Positions 8,663-16,991 of a stretch of 64,000 bases of DNA are shown one piece after another. Source of the stretch: Clostridia bacterium. GTDB taxonomy: Bacteria; Bacillota_A; Clostridia; Oscillospirales; CAG-272. The notes under the pieces were generated by a model. That model had not been told where the DNA came from. It made no database searches and saw only the letters and a program-made list of their open reading frames with translations. Positions within the stretch are counted from its first letter, which is position 1, and each line of letters opens with the position of its first letter. The stretch lies in the NCBI GenBank assembly GCA_017445115.1, contig JAFSUU010000122.1, positions 1-64,000 of the forward strand, read 5' to 3'. A program made the translations under genes and the position numbers.

Positions 8663-8720
8663 CATCTCCACCAACACAAAAAGGCGTCCTGTGGACGCCA
8701 TTCTTGTGTTGGTGGAGATG
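8663..8720. repeat. 17-bp inverted repeat containing the tRNA-Val 3' end
   Basis: The arms 8663-8679 and 8704-8720 are perfect reverse complements. The right arm includes the last 11 nt of tRNA-Val (acceptor 3' strand, discriminator base and CCA, 8710-8720). An inner 7-bp hairpin (8683-8699) sits between them. On the tRNA strand the inner stem followed by U-rich sequence acts as a terminator; the outer arms would sequester the tRNA 3' end in an unprocessed transcript. Confidence 0.8.
8683..8699 (-). terminator. Intrinsic terminator of tRNA-Val
   Basis: Minus strand GGCGTCC-aca-GGACGCC followed by TTTTT, starting 11 nt after the CCA end of the tRNA. Confidence 0.8.
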
Positions 8721-8786
8721 TTGGGGCTCGAACCCAAGACCTCTCGGATGTGAACCGAACGCTCTGACCAGCTGAGCTACACCTCC
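8710..8786 (-). tRNA. tRNA-Val, anticodon CAC
   Basis: 77 nt on the minus strand with the cloverleaf complete. Acceptor GGAGGTG pairs with CATCTCC (one G-T pair). The D-arm is GCTC/GAGC. The anticodon stem TTCGG/CCGAG has loop TTCACAT, giving CAC, which reads GTG. The T-arm is TTGGG-TTCGAGC-CCCAA. CCA is genome-encoded. It has its own promoter 11-40 nt upstream. Confidence 0.95.
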
Positions 8787-8797
8787 GTGACGAATAT

Positions 8798-8826
8798 ATT
8801 ATATTCTCTTCGGAGGGATAAATCAA
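8798..8826 (-). promoter_or_regulatory. Promoter of tRNA-Val
   Basis: Minus strand TTGATT (8821-8826), 17-nt spacer, TATAAT (8798-8803), placing the start site a few bases before the mature tRNA 5' end. Confidence 0.75.
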
Positions 8827-8856
8827 GAGTTTTCGGAAAAAATGTGATTTTTGTTT

Positions 8857-10131
8857 TCAGTCCTCGGTCGCTTCGATGAGGAGGCGCTCTTCGGCCTCGC
8901 GGCACCAGAGCTCGTTGTTTCTCTTACAGATCTCGTCGAGGTCGCGGAAGAGAGAAGCGTGAGGTCCGCCCGCCTCTGCCGCTTTTCCGAAATCGGCGAT
9001 CGCGGTGAGCGGGAGGTTTATGTGCGTGTAGATCAGCTTCTTGCCGCCGGGGATGTTCGGCAGGTTCAGCGTGGTCTCGGCGTCGGCGTTGAGTCCTCCG
9101 ACGTGGGTTATCATTCCCGCCGGGTGGATCGCGCCGGACTCCATGAGAGCGAGCGCTTCCTTCATATCGTCTGTGTTGCCGCCGCTCGTGCCGACGACGT
9201 GAGTCGCCGCGTAGTGTACGTTATAGAAGTTGAACTCCGCGGAGAATGCGGGATTTGTCGGACCTGCGAAGAAGTTGAGACATCCGTCGCGCGCGAGGAT
9301 CGCGTCTGCTGTCTCGACGACGCTCTTGACGGGAGCGTAAACGAAGACGTCGTTGTAGCCCTCGCCGCCCGCGAGTTCTTTCATATATGCGACCGGGTCT
9401 TTGAGAGACGCGGTGTTGAGATAGACGAGTTCTGTTCCGTTCGCTTTCGCGTCCTCGACCGTCAGAAGAGACGCGGCTCTGGCGAGGCGCTCGTCGTTTA
9501 TATCGGTGACGACGAGAAGGCGCGGTGCGCGCCCGCCGTGGATCGCGTAGTCCGCGGCGCCGAGTCCCATAGGACCTGCTCCCGCGAGTATCGCCATGTT
9601 GCCGCCTTTGACGACGCCCATCTCGTGGACATAAGTGCCGGGCTTGACGTGGTAGTTCGCGTGAAACGCTCCGACGATGCAGCTCATCGGTTCGGAAAGG
9701 CTGCCCCAGAAGAAGGCGTCTCCGTTATAGGGCAGGAGGCATCCGCACTCCATGACCTCGTTCGGAATTATGACGTAAGTGGCACCGCCGCCGATGTTGC
9801 GGTAGGAATATCCGGGAGCCGCGAGCGTGCCTTTGTAGTTCAGCGCGGGCTGTATCGAAAAGCGGTCGCCGGGCTTGAACTCGTGCGCCCATTTCGAGCC
9901 TACGTCGAGGATCTCGCCGCAGAACTCGTGCCCGAGGATTATCGGGTTTTCCGCCACGTTGTCGGGAACTCTTTTGTGGTCCGCGCCTTGGAGAGCGGCT
10001 TTGTGAGAGGACATACAGATACTGTCGCAGATGACTTTCGCGAGTATCTCGTCGTCCTTCATTTCGGGAAGCTCAAACTCCTCGGTGCGAATGTCGTTTT
10101 TTCCGTAAAGACGCATTGCCTTTGTCTTCAT
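8857..10131 (-). CDS. Zinc-dependent alcohol/sorbitol dehydrogenase family (L-sorbose-1-phosphate reductase-like)
   Basis: Medium-chain dehydrogenase of 424 residues, longer than the usual ~350. The N-terminal GroES-like domain has a cysteine-rich CDSICMSSHK stretch and GHEFCGEI (zinc-binding His/Glu). The Rossmann domain has ILAGAGPMGLGAADYA. The extended spacing and the GGGATYVIIP and FFWGSLSEPMSC segments resemble the L-sorbose-1-phosphate reductase (SorE) branch rather than simple ADHs. The substrate is probably a sugar alcohol or ketose phosphate, but it cannot be fixed from sequence. It starts 12 nt after trpS, so the two are likely co-transcribed although functionally unrelated. Confidence 0.8.
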   Translation of the reverse strand: MKTKAMRLYGKNDIRTEEFELPEMKDDEILAKVICDSICMSSHKAALQGADHKRVPDNVAENPIILGHEFCGEILDVGSKWAHEFKPGDRFSIQPALNYKGTLAAPGYSYRNIGGGATYVIIPNEVMECGCLLPYNGDAFFWGSLSEPMSCIVGAFHANYHVKPGTYVHEMGVVKGGNMAILAGAGPMGLGAADYAIHGGRAPRLLVVTDINDERLARAASLLTVEDAKANGTELVYLNTASLKDPVAYMKELAGGEGYNDVFVYAPVKSVVETADAILARDGCLNFFAGPTNPAFSAEFNFYNVHYAATHVVGTSGGNTDDMKEALALMESGAIHPAGMITHVGGLNADAETTLNLPNIPGGKKLIYTHINLPLTAIADFGKAAEAGGPHASLFRDLDEICKRNNELWCREAEERLLIEATED

Positions 10132-10143
10132 AAAAACACCCTC

Positions 10144-11148
10144 TTAATATCTGATATCGGTAAATCCGACTTTTTTCTTAACTTTTGACATCGTGCGCGC
10201 CGCGGCTCTTGCGGCCTCCGTCGCACCCTTGATCATAACTTCTTCAAGATACTTTTTGTCGGCGGAAAGGCGCGCGAACTCGCTCCTCACTCCCGCCAGA
10301 GAATCGGCGACCGCCTCGCCTACCGCGAGCTTGAAATCGCCGTAGCCGCGTCCTTCGAATTCCTTCTCGATCTCGTCGAAGCTCTTGCCGGTGACAGCGT
10401 TGTAGATCGACATCAGGTTTTCGATGCCCTCTTTGCCCTCGCCGCGCTTCACTTCACAGCCGGAGTCGGTGACGGCGCGCTTGAACTTCCGGATTATCGT
10501 ATCTTTATCGTCGAGGATCCTTATGACCGCGTTCTCGTTCGGATCTGATTTGCTCATCTTTTTGGTCGGCTCCGCGAGTGACATGATCTTTGCGGAAGTC
10601 TTCGCGATATATCCGTCCGGTACGACGAAGACGTCGCCGTAGATCCCGTTGAATCTCGTCGCGATGTCACGGGAGAGCTCGAGATGCTGTTTCTGGTCAG
10701 CGCCGACGGGGACGAGTTCAGTCTGATAGAGCAGGATATCGGCCGCCATCAGAGAGGGATATGTGAATAGCCCAGCGTTTATGTTATCCGCGTTCTTCGC
10801 GCTCTTGTCCTTGAACTGAGTCATACGGGAGAGCTCGCCGAACATAGTGTAGCAGTCGAGGATCCATGCGAGCTCAGCGTGAGCGGGCACGTGGCTCTGT
10901 ACGAAGAGCACGTTCTTTTCCGGGTCGAGACCGCAGGCGATATAGAGCGCCATCGTGTCGAACGTGCGGCGGCGAAGATCCGCGGGGTCCTGTCTGACAG
11001 TTATCGCGTGCAGGTCGACGACGCAGTAATAACATCTGTATACGTCGGAAAACGTTGAAAAATTCTTGATTGCGCCGAGGTAATTTCCGAGCGTCAGCGA
11101 GCCTGACGGCTGTACCCCCGAAAATACGACTTTTTTATCCTGAAACAT
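10144..11148 (-). CDS. trpS: Tryptophanyl-tRNA synthetase
   Basis: Class I synthetase charging tRNA-Trp; 334 residues, a normal bacterial length. The ATP motif is PSGSLTLGNYLG (HIGH-equivalent) near the N-terminus and KMSKSDPNE is near residue 200. The chosen ATG (11146-11148) lies 9 nt after AGGA. A TTG three codons earlier sits directly on the ribosome site and is less likely. The transcript from the promoter at 11193-11221 has a leader of only ~40 nt, so no T-box or attenuator is present. Confidence 0.97.
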   Translation of the reverse strand: MFQDKKVVFSGVQPSGSLTLGNYLGAIKNFSTFSDVYRCYYCVVDLHAITVRQDPADLRRRTFDTMALYIACGLDPEKNVLFVQSHVPAHAELAWILDCYTMFGELSRMTQFKDKSAKNADNINAGLFTYPSLMAADILLYQTELVPVGADQKQHLELSRDIATRFNGIYGDVFVVPDGYIAKTSAKIMSLAEPTKKMSKSDPNENAVIRILDDKDTIIRKFKRAVTDSGCEVKRGEGKEGIENLMSIYNAVTGKSFDEIEKEFEGRGYGDFKLAVGEAVADSLAGVRSEFARLSADKKYLEEVMIKGATEAARAAARTMSKVKKKVGFTDIRY

Positions 11149-11192
11149 ATCTTTCAATCCTCAAATAAGTTATGTAGATACTTTACTTGATA

Positions 11193-11221
11193 ATTATACT
11201 ATTCTTTAATAGTTATGTCAA
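11193..11221 (-). promoter_or_regulatory. Sigma-A promoter of trpS
   Basis: Minus strand TTGACA (11216-11221), 17-nt spacer, TATAAT (11193-11198): perfect consensus. Confidence 0.85.
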
Positions 11222-11296
11222 TCTAAAAGTTTACAGAATTCTGCGTGAGCATCAGCTGCCGGGGGCGAAAATTCGACAAATAATGACGCCGTTCAC

Positions 11297-11325
11297 TTTA
11301 CAATCGCGCTAAAGTATGATAATAT
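11297..11325 (+). promoter_or_regulatory. Possible promoter of the LTA-synthase-like gene
   Basis: TTTACA (11297-11302), 17-nt spacer, TAATAT (11320-11325), 50 nt before the ATG at 11376. Moderate match. Confidence 0.45.
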
Positions 11326-11375
11326 TTAAATATAAATATTCTTTACGTTGCATTCTTTCCGTAAATGGAGGAAAA

Positions 11376-12890
11376 ATGTCAAAAGATAATAAGATCAAAG
11401 AAGATAATACTGTGATCGAAAAGAAAAACAGACCGAACGTGATCTTTACAGTGTTGGTTTCGGTCCTGTTTCTCGTCGGAATTTCGATCTTTTTTGCACT
11501 GCGCTATTTCAACAACACGTACGGCATAGATTTTACTGCGATATACTATACGATCATGTCTCCGCTCAAGGGGACCGATTCGAATGTCGTTACTGACGGC
11601 ATTACGGAGATACTTCCCACGATCATTGCCATCTTTTCGTTCTTTCTCGTCTTTTTCCTGTTCTCGAGGCTGAGACGCAGCCGCGGGTGGAAAGCGGTAA
11701 AATTGACCTGCATCGTCCTCGGGCTCGCTGCCGTTCCCGCTTCTCTTATAACGACGTTTTATTCACTCGGCGTCGACGATTTTATTTATGCAAAGAATCA
11801 TCCGACGGAAATATATGAGAATTATTACGTCAAACCCGATGCGGATAATGTGGTCGCGAACGGAAAGACCAAAAACCTCATTTATATTTATCTTGAGAGC
11901 ATGGAAACGACCTATGCGTCGACCGACATCGGAGGCTATCAAACGGAGAACTATATGCCGCATCTGACCGCTCTTGCGAAAGAGAACGTTTCGTTCTCCG
12001 ACAAAAGCGAAGGGCTTCTCGGGGGATTTTGCTGTTCGGTCGGCTCCGGCTGGACGATGGGCGCTATCCTGTCGAGTACGTCCGGAGTGCCTTTCTCGTT
12101 CCCGGTCGAAGGAAATTCGATTGGCGAGAGCGAGCATTTTGCCTCCGGTCTCGTGACTCTCGGGGACTTGCTTGAAGAGTATGGATACACGCAGGAGTTC
12201 CTTTGCGGATCGGATGCGGTCTTCGGCGGCAGAAAGAGCTTTTACGTTCAGCACGGAGATTACGATATTTTCGATCTTTTCACCGCGAGAGAGCAGGGAT
12301 TTGTTCCGGAAGATTACGCTGTCTGGTGGGGATTTGAGGATCTGCATCTTTACGAGATAGCGAAGCATGAGCTTACAAGGCTTGCTTCTCTTGACGAACC
12401 GTTCAATCTGACCATGCTGACAGCGGACACTCATCACGTGGAAGGTTACGTTTGCAGTCTTTGCAGAAACGATTATCCCGACACAACAGCAAACGTCGTC
12501 GCCTGCGCGGACAGGCAGCTTGCGGAGTTTATCGATTGGATAAAGGCGCAGGATTTTTACGAGGACACTGTGATAGTCATTACCGGCGATCACCCGAGGA
12601 TGGACACCTGTCTCGTTGAAAGCGTCGATTATTACGACAGAATGATATACAACTGCTTTATCAATTCCGCCGCCGAAGTTCAGGGCAACACGTACGACAG
12701 AGTTTTCACGACGCTCGATATGTTCCCGACTATACTCGAATCTATGGGGTTCGACGTAGTAGGAGACCGCCTCGGACTCGGGACGAGTATGTTTTCATAC
12801 CTTCCGACACTCGCCGAAGAAATGGGATTCGATGAATTCAACGCAGAGCTCCAGAAGTATTCGGATTATTATATAAACAATTTCTCTTGA
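11376..12890 (+). CDS. LTA synthase family sulfatase-fold protein (phosphoglycerol transferase-like)
   Basis: Membrane enzyme of 504 residues. After a short cytoplasmic segment there are three predicted helices (VIFTVLVSVLFLVGISIFFAL; IIAIFSFFLVFFLF; CIVLGLAAVPASLITTFYSL), fewer than the five of classic LtaS. An extracytoplasmic sulfatase-type domain follows. It shows IYIYLESMETTY (metal site and the probable nucleophile Thr region), DTHHVEGY and ITGDHPRM (metal ligands). The family moves glycerol-phosphate from phosphatidylglycerol onto teichoic acid or glycans. The ATG at 11376 follows GGAGG by 4 nt; an earlier in-frame start at 11316 overlaps the promoter and is rejected. It is monocistronic, with terminator at 12907-12930. 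Confidence 0.85.
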   Translation: MSKDNKIKEDNTVIEKKNRPNVIFTVLVSVLFLVGISIFFALRYFNNTYGIDFTAIYYTIMSPLKGTDSNVVTDGITEILPTIIAIFSFFLVFFLFSRLRRSRGWKAVKLTCIVLGLAAVPASLITTFYSLGVDDFIYAKNHPTEIYENYYVKPDADNVVANGKTKNLIYIYLESMETTYASTDIGGYQTENYMPHLTALAKENVSFSDKSEGLLGGFCCSVGSGWTMGAILSSTSGVPFSFPVEGNSIGESEHFASGLVTLGDLLEEYGYTQEFLCGSDAVFGGRKSFYVQHGDYDIFDLFTAREQGFVPEDYAVWWGFEDLHLYEIAKHELTRLASLDEPFNLTMLTADTHHVEGYVCSLCRNDYPDTTANVVACADRQLAEFIDWIKAQDFYEDTVIVITGDHPRMDTCLVESVDYYDRMIYNCFINSAAEVQGNTYDRVFTTLDMFPTILESMGFDVVGDRLGLGTSMFSYLPTLAEEMGFDEFNAELQKYSDYYINNFS

Positions 12891-12906
12891 TGAAATTAAA
12901 ATGAAA

Positions 12907-12930
12907 AGCCGCGGTTTTGAAACCGCGGCT
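12907..12930. terminator. Bidirectional terminator
   Basis: AGCCGCGGTTT-tg-AAACCGCGGCT, 11-bp stem with U-rich sequence on the plus side and A-rich/U-rich on the minus side. It serves the LTA-synthase-like gene (+) and queA (-), which converge here. Confidence 0.9.
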
Positions 12931-12936
12931 TCTTTG

Positions 12937-14040
12937 TTATTGTATGAGCATTGCATCGCCGAATGAGAAGAATCTGTAATTTTCACGTTTTGCAGTTTCG
13001 TACGCTTCGAGCATCTTTTCGCGATCGTAGAACGCGGAGACGAGCATGAGAAGCGTGCTCTCCGGCAAGTGAAAATTCGTTATCAGTGCGTCGGTCATCT
13101 TGAATTTGTAGCCGGGATAGATGAAAATGCCGGTGTCGCCCTTTACGGGATGAAGGATCCCGCCGTCGTTAGCTGCGCTCTCGAGCGTGCGGCAGGACGT
13201 GGTGCCGACGGCAACGACTCTTCCGCCAGCGGCGCGGCGGGCATTGATCGTATCGGCGGCTTCCTTCGTGACCTCGATGTACTCCGCGTGCATCTCGTGG
13301 TCTTCGATCCGCTCTTCTTTCACCGGGCGGAACGTTCCGAGACCGACGTGGAGCAATACCGGAACGACTGCGACGCCTTTCGCTTTTATTTTTTCAAGAA
13401 GTTCGGGAGTAAAGTGAAGTCCAGCCGTGGGAGCTGCGGACGAACCTTCGTATTTTGAATAGACCGTCTGGTATCTCTCGGCGTCCTCAAGCTTTTCTTT
13501 GATGTAAGGCGGAAGCGGCATCGATCCGAGCGCGTGGAGCGCGGCGTAAACGTTGTCGAATCTTTTTTTGTCGGGCGTGAATTTTACGCGCCTGATACCT
13601 CCATCGGGAAGTACGTCTATAATGTCGGCGACAAGCTCTCCGGTGCCGAATTCAAGGCGGTCGCCCGTCTTCGCTCTTTTGCCGGGTCCGGCAAGCGCTT
13701 CCCACACGTCGTTCTCAAGCTGCTTCAAAAGCAGAAGTTCTACGGGCGCGGTGCTTCCGGTCTCAACGAGCTCTCCGTCTTCGTATCTGAAGGCGCGGCG
13801 TCCGACGATCCTCGCGGGGATAACTCTCGTGTCGTTGATAACGAGAGTGTCCGTAGGCTCGAGAAAGTCGACTATATCGTAAAAATGTCGGTGCAGGATC
13901 TCTCCGCTCGCCCGGTCGATCACCATGAGACGCGAGGAATCGCGCGGCTCGACAGGCGTCTGGGCGATAAAGCGCTCCGGCAGATCGTAGTAAAAATCTT
14001 TCAGAGTGAGATCCGTGTGTTTAAGTTCGTTCTTTATCAT
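12937..14040 (-). CDS. queA: S-adenosylmethionine:tRNA ribosyltransferase-isomerase
   Basis: Penultimate step of queuosine synthesis, adding the cyclopentane epoxide to preQ1 in tRNA. The 367 residues begin with the family hallmark FYYDLPERFIAQTP, then VINDTRVIPARI, AAPTAGLHFT, and GTTSCRTLES, ending in LLMLVSAFY. The length is slightly above the usual ~345. It lies 43 nt after proS on the same strand with a hairpin between, and is the last gene of a leftward unit that ends at 12907-12930. Confidence 0.96.
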   Translation of the reverse strand: MIKNELKHTDLTLKDFYYDLPERFIAQTPVEPRDSSRLMVIDRASGEILHRHFYDIVDFLEPTDTLVINDTRVIPARIVGRRAFRYEDGELVETGSTAPVELLLLKQLENDVWEALAGPGKRAKTGDRLEFGTGELVADIIDVLPDGGIRRVKFTPDKKRFDNVYAALHALGSMPLPPYIKEKLEDAERYQTVYSKYEGSSAAPTAGLHFTPELLEKIKAKGVAVVPVLLHVGLGTFRPVKEERIEDHEMHAEYIEVTKEAADTINARRAAGGRVVAVGTTSCRTLESAANDGGILHPVKGDTGIFIYPGYKFKMTDALITNFHLPESTLLMLVSAFYDREKMLEAYETAKRENYRFFSFGDAMLIQ

Positions 14041-14052
14041 CGTTAATTATCA

Positions 14053-14076
14053 GCGCCCAAACGGAAGTTTGGGCGC
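14053..14076. terminator. Hairpin between proS and queA
   Basis: GCGCCCAAAC-ggaa-GTTTGGGCGC, 10-bp stem just after the proS stop. The U-rich side is on the plus strand; on the transcribed minus strand the tract is weak, so it may attenuate rather than stop transcription into queA. Confidence 0.55.
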
Positions 14077-14083
14077 GCTTTCT

Positions 14084-15808
14084 TTATATGTCGTATTCAG
14101 CGAGCAACTTTGCAACAAGCGCTTTGATCTCGTCTTTCGCGCTCGCGATCGCAAACTCGGTCTTGATCGATTTGTCTCTCGTCGACACTTCGACGACGCC
14201 CGCCTCGCAGTTCTTCGGGCTGACGACGACTCTGACCGGGATGCCAAAGAGGTCGGCGTCAGCAAACATCGAGCCGGGGCGGATGTCGCGGTCGTCGTAA
14301 AGCACTTCAACGCCGTCTCTCTGGAGAGAATCGTAGAGGTCCTCGGCGACTTTGGTCACCGCTTCGTCGGTGGAGCGCAGATTGCAGATCTCGACCTGCC
14401 ACGGAGCGATGGAGATAGGCCAGATCGGGCCGAACTTGTCACAGCTCTCCTCGCATACCGACGCCATAAGACGTCCGACGCCGATACCGTAGCATCCCAT
14501 AATGGGATATTTCGCCTCGCCGTCGCGGTCGAGATAGGTCATGTTCATCGCTTTTGTATACTTCGTGCCGAGCTGGAATATGTTGCCGACTTCGATACCG
14601 CGCCTGACGGTGATCGACGGTTTTCCGCACGCGGGGCAGAACGCGCCTTCGTAGACCTTTGCGACGTCGACGTATTCGACCTCTCCCACGTCGCGGGCGA
14701 TATTCATTCCGGTAAAGTGGAAGTCCGATTCATTCGCACCGCAGATGAGAGAATTGATGCCCTCAAGCGACTTGTCGTAAACGGTCTTTATATTCTTGTC
14801 AAAGCCGACGGGACCGATGAATCCGGCGACGATACCCGAGTCCTCCGTGATGACCGCGGCAGGATGCACCTCTTCGCCGAGGTAGTTGCGGAGCTTCGTC
14901 TCGTTCACTTCAAGGTCGCCTCTGACGAATACGACGATATAGCTGTCGTCGCTGTTTCTCTGATATACGACCGCCTTTGCAAACTTCTTTTCGTCGGCGT
15001 TGAAGAAGCGCTTCAGCCCTTCGATCGATTTTACGTTCGGGGTGGAGACTTTCTTCAGTTCCTCGATCTCGCCCGCCTCGTTCTCGATGTCGCACGCGGC
15101 AACTTCCATATTAGCGCTGTATCCGCACTCGGGGCAGATCGCGAGAGTGTCCTCTCCGATGTCGGTGAGAAGCATGAACTCGTGGGAAACGGAGCCGCCC
15201 ATCATACCGGAGTCGGATTTGACTGCGACCACGTTCTTCGCGCCTGCTCGCTTGTAGATCCTGACGTATGCGTCGTAGAATCTCGCGTATGTTTTCTCAA
15301 GGTCTTCCTGCGACGTGTGGAACGAATACGCGTCCTTCATCGTGAATTCGCGCACACGGATCAGTCCGCCGCGGGCGCGGGGCTCGTCGCGGAATTTCGT
15401 CTGTATCTGATATACGGTGAAAGGATACTGCGTATAGGAAGAAGCAGTGTTACGCGCGAGATGTACCGCCGCCTCCTCGTGCGTCATTCCGAGCACAAGA
15501 CGGTTGCCGTTGCGGTCGGTGAATCTCGCCATTTCGGCGCCGATGCTCGTGTATCTGCCGGACTCTTCCCAGAGGGACGCGGGCATCACGACGGGGAACA
15601 TAACTTCTTGCGCGTCGATGCGGTCCATTTCCTCTCTGATTATGTTTTCGATCTTTTTGGATATTCTTTTTGCAGGGGCGAAAAGTGAATAAATGCCGCT
15701 TGCGACGTTTTTCATATATCCGCCTCTGACCATCAGCTTGTGACTTTCAATCGTGCAGTCGGAGGGCGCATCCTTGAACCGCTCGCCGAGAAGCGCTGTG
15801 ACCTTCAT
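14084..15808 (-). CDS. proS: Prolyl-tRNA synthetase, bacterial type
   Basis: Class II synthetase of 574 residues. Motif 1 lies around SGIYSLFAPAKRISKKIENIIREEM. Motif 2 is FRDEPRARGGLIRVREFTMKD and motif 3 is near GCYGIGVGRLMAS. A long insertion between motifs 2 and 3 (about residues 225-380) is the INS editing domain that clears Ala-tRNA-Pro, so this is the bacterial and not the archaeal form. Ribosome site GGAGAT precedes the ATG. It lies 25 nt downstream of the F420-dehydrogenase-beta-like gene, so it may be read from the polysaccharide operon promoter. No T-box is seen in front of it. Confidence 0.97.
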   Translation of the reverse strand: MKVTALLGERFKDAPSDCTIESHKLMVRGGYMKNVASGIYSLFAPAKRISKKIENIIREEMDRIDAQEVMFPVVMPASLWEESGRYTSIGAEMARFTDRNGNRLVLGMTHEEAAVHLARNTASSYTQYPFTVYQIQTKFRDEPRARGGLIRVREFTMKDAYSFHTSQEDLEKTYARFYDAYVRIYKRAGAKNVVAVKSDSGMMGGSVSHEFMLLTDIGEDTLAICPECGYSANMEVAACDIENEAGEIEELKKVSTPNVKSIEGLKRFFNADEKKFAKAVVYQRNSDDSYIVVFVRGDLEVNETKLRNYLGEEVHPAAVITEDSGIVAGFIGPVGFDKNIKTVYDKSLEGINSLICGANESDFHFTGMNIARDVGEVEYVDVAKVYEGAFCPACGKPSITVRRGIEVGNIFQLGTKYTKAMNMTYLDRDGEAKYPIMGCYGIGVGRLMASVCEESCDKFGPIWPISIAPWQVEICNLRSTDEAVTKVAEDLYDSLQRDGVEVLYDDRDIRPGSMFADADLFGIPVRVVVSPKNCEAGVVEVSTRDKSIKTEFAIASAKDEIKALVAKLLAEYDI

Positions 15809-15833
15809 TTATCCCATCTCCTTTGGATGAATA

Positions 15834-16991
15834 TTACTTTTTGATTTTGCCGAGCATTACTTTGACGCCGCGCTTTGCGCGCTCCGTCAATACAGCTTTT
15901 GCCGAAGCAGGTCTGCCGTACTTTCCCGCTATGTCGGAAAAAGAATTCCCGTTCTTCAGCATTTCGAGAGCCGCGTCTCTGCCTTCGGGCTTTTTTGAGC
16001 TGTTATTCAGTGCCGCGTTTGCTTTTCCGAGCGTGGATTCCGTTGTCTCTCTGTAAACGATCAGATCTTTTATACCGTCGAACGCCGCAGATCCTTTTTC
16101 AGTGCGGACAACGACCGCAGAGGTGCCTTTGTCGTCGTTCATTGAAGGGATGCACGAACTGATCCCCCAGAAATCGCCGAGCGTGACGTCCGAAACGTAA
16201 CCGTCCCGCTTGAACTTGCAGTTGTAGCACGATTCGCGCAAAAACCTGTTCCCAAGGAACATACGCAGATAAGGATCCTTATATTGAGAGCAGACGTACG
16301 GCTTTCCGACGGAGAGGTCGACTCTCATCGAAAACTCCTGCCAGCCGTGAGTCTTGTCCCGGAAAGAAACGTCCGTGATATCGCGCTTTTTGAAATTCTC
16401 GTCTATAAATTTCTCGAAGAGAAGCCCGGAGGGAACTCCGTGGCAGAGAAAATCGACCGTCAGCAGGTTCTCTCTGTCGCCCGTGAGATTTTTTAATGCC
16501 GCGACGCGGCAGGGCGTTCCGACGAAAAGAACTTTTTTGCCGGAATCGAGCACGTCTCTTACTTTCGAGTAAATGTCGTTGGGCAAGGCTTCCGTATATT
16601 TGGAGCCCATCATCTCGTCAAGCTTTGCTCCGCTTGACGCCACTTTGTATACAACGCGGAAATTTTCGTCATATCCGACCGCTGCGACGACTCCGCCGTC
16701 CTCAAGAGTTTTATCTGCCAAAAGGCGGAAAATACCGCCCGAGGAAGACTTGTTCCTGACGTTTTTGTCTTTTGCATACGCGGCGAAGACGCCCGACGCA
16801 CCGCCCTTGTGCGAACCGTTTGCCGGGCAGACGCCGCGGCAGGTGCGGCACACGACGCATTTGCTGCCGTCGATCACCGGACGCAAAAATCCGTAGCTGT
16901 CCTGCGAAAGGGTTATCGCTTCGCCGGGACACGCGTCGGCGCAGGCGCCGCATCCGACGCAAAGATCTTTATCACAAACAGAAAAGCTCAT
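15834..16991 (-). CDS. Coenzyme F420 hydrogenase/dehydrogenase beta-subunit family Fe-S flavoprotein
   Basis: The 385-residue protein starts with two 4Fe-4S motifs, CVGCGACADACP and CVVCRTCRGVCP. These are followed by the FrhB-type N- and C-domains (SSGGIFRLLADKTL; FVGTPCRVAAL; DFLCHGVPS; SCYNCKFKR; DVTLGDFWG). Family members outside methanogens are common in polysaccharide clusters beside pyruvyltransferases, where they are thought to act as ferredoxin-linked reductases on sugar intermediates. Its ATG overlaps the flippase stop by 4 nt, so it belongs to the three-gene polysaccharide operon. The exact substrate is unknown. Confidence 0.88.
   Translation of the reverse strand: MSFSVCDKDLCVGCGACADACPGEAITLSQDSYGFLRPVIDGSKCVVCRTCRGVCPANGSHKGGASGVFAAYAKDKNVRNKSSSGGIFRLLADKTLEDGGVVAAVGYDENFRVVYKVASSGAKLDEMMGSKYTEALPNDIYSKVRDVLDSGKKVLFVGTPCRVAALKNLTGDRENLLTVDFLCHGVPSGLLFEKFIDENFKKRDITDVSFRDKTHGWQEFSMRVDLSVGKPYVCSQYKDPYLRMFLGNRFLRESCYNCKFKRDGYVSDVTLGDFWGISSCIPSMNDDKGTSAVVVRTEKGSAAFDGIKDLIVYRETTESTLGKANAALNNSSKKPEGRDAALEMLKNGNSFSDIAGKYGRPASAKAVLTERAKRGVKVMLGKIKK

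Noticed and set aside
8710..8720. attL/attR of an integrated element at tRNA-Val
   Set aside because: The second copy of the tRNA 3' end is inverted and only 25 nt away, and there is no integrase in the window; kept as a structural finding only.
11149..11192. T-box or attenuator in front of trpS, as found for pheS
   Set aside because: The leader is only about 40 nt and holds no TGGTACCGCGG-like sequence; proS also lacks one.
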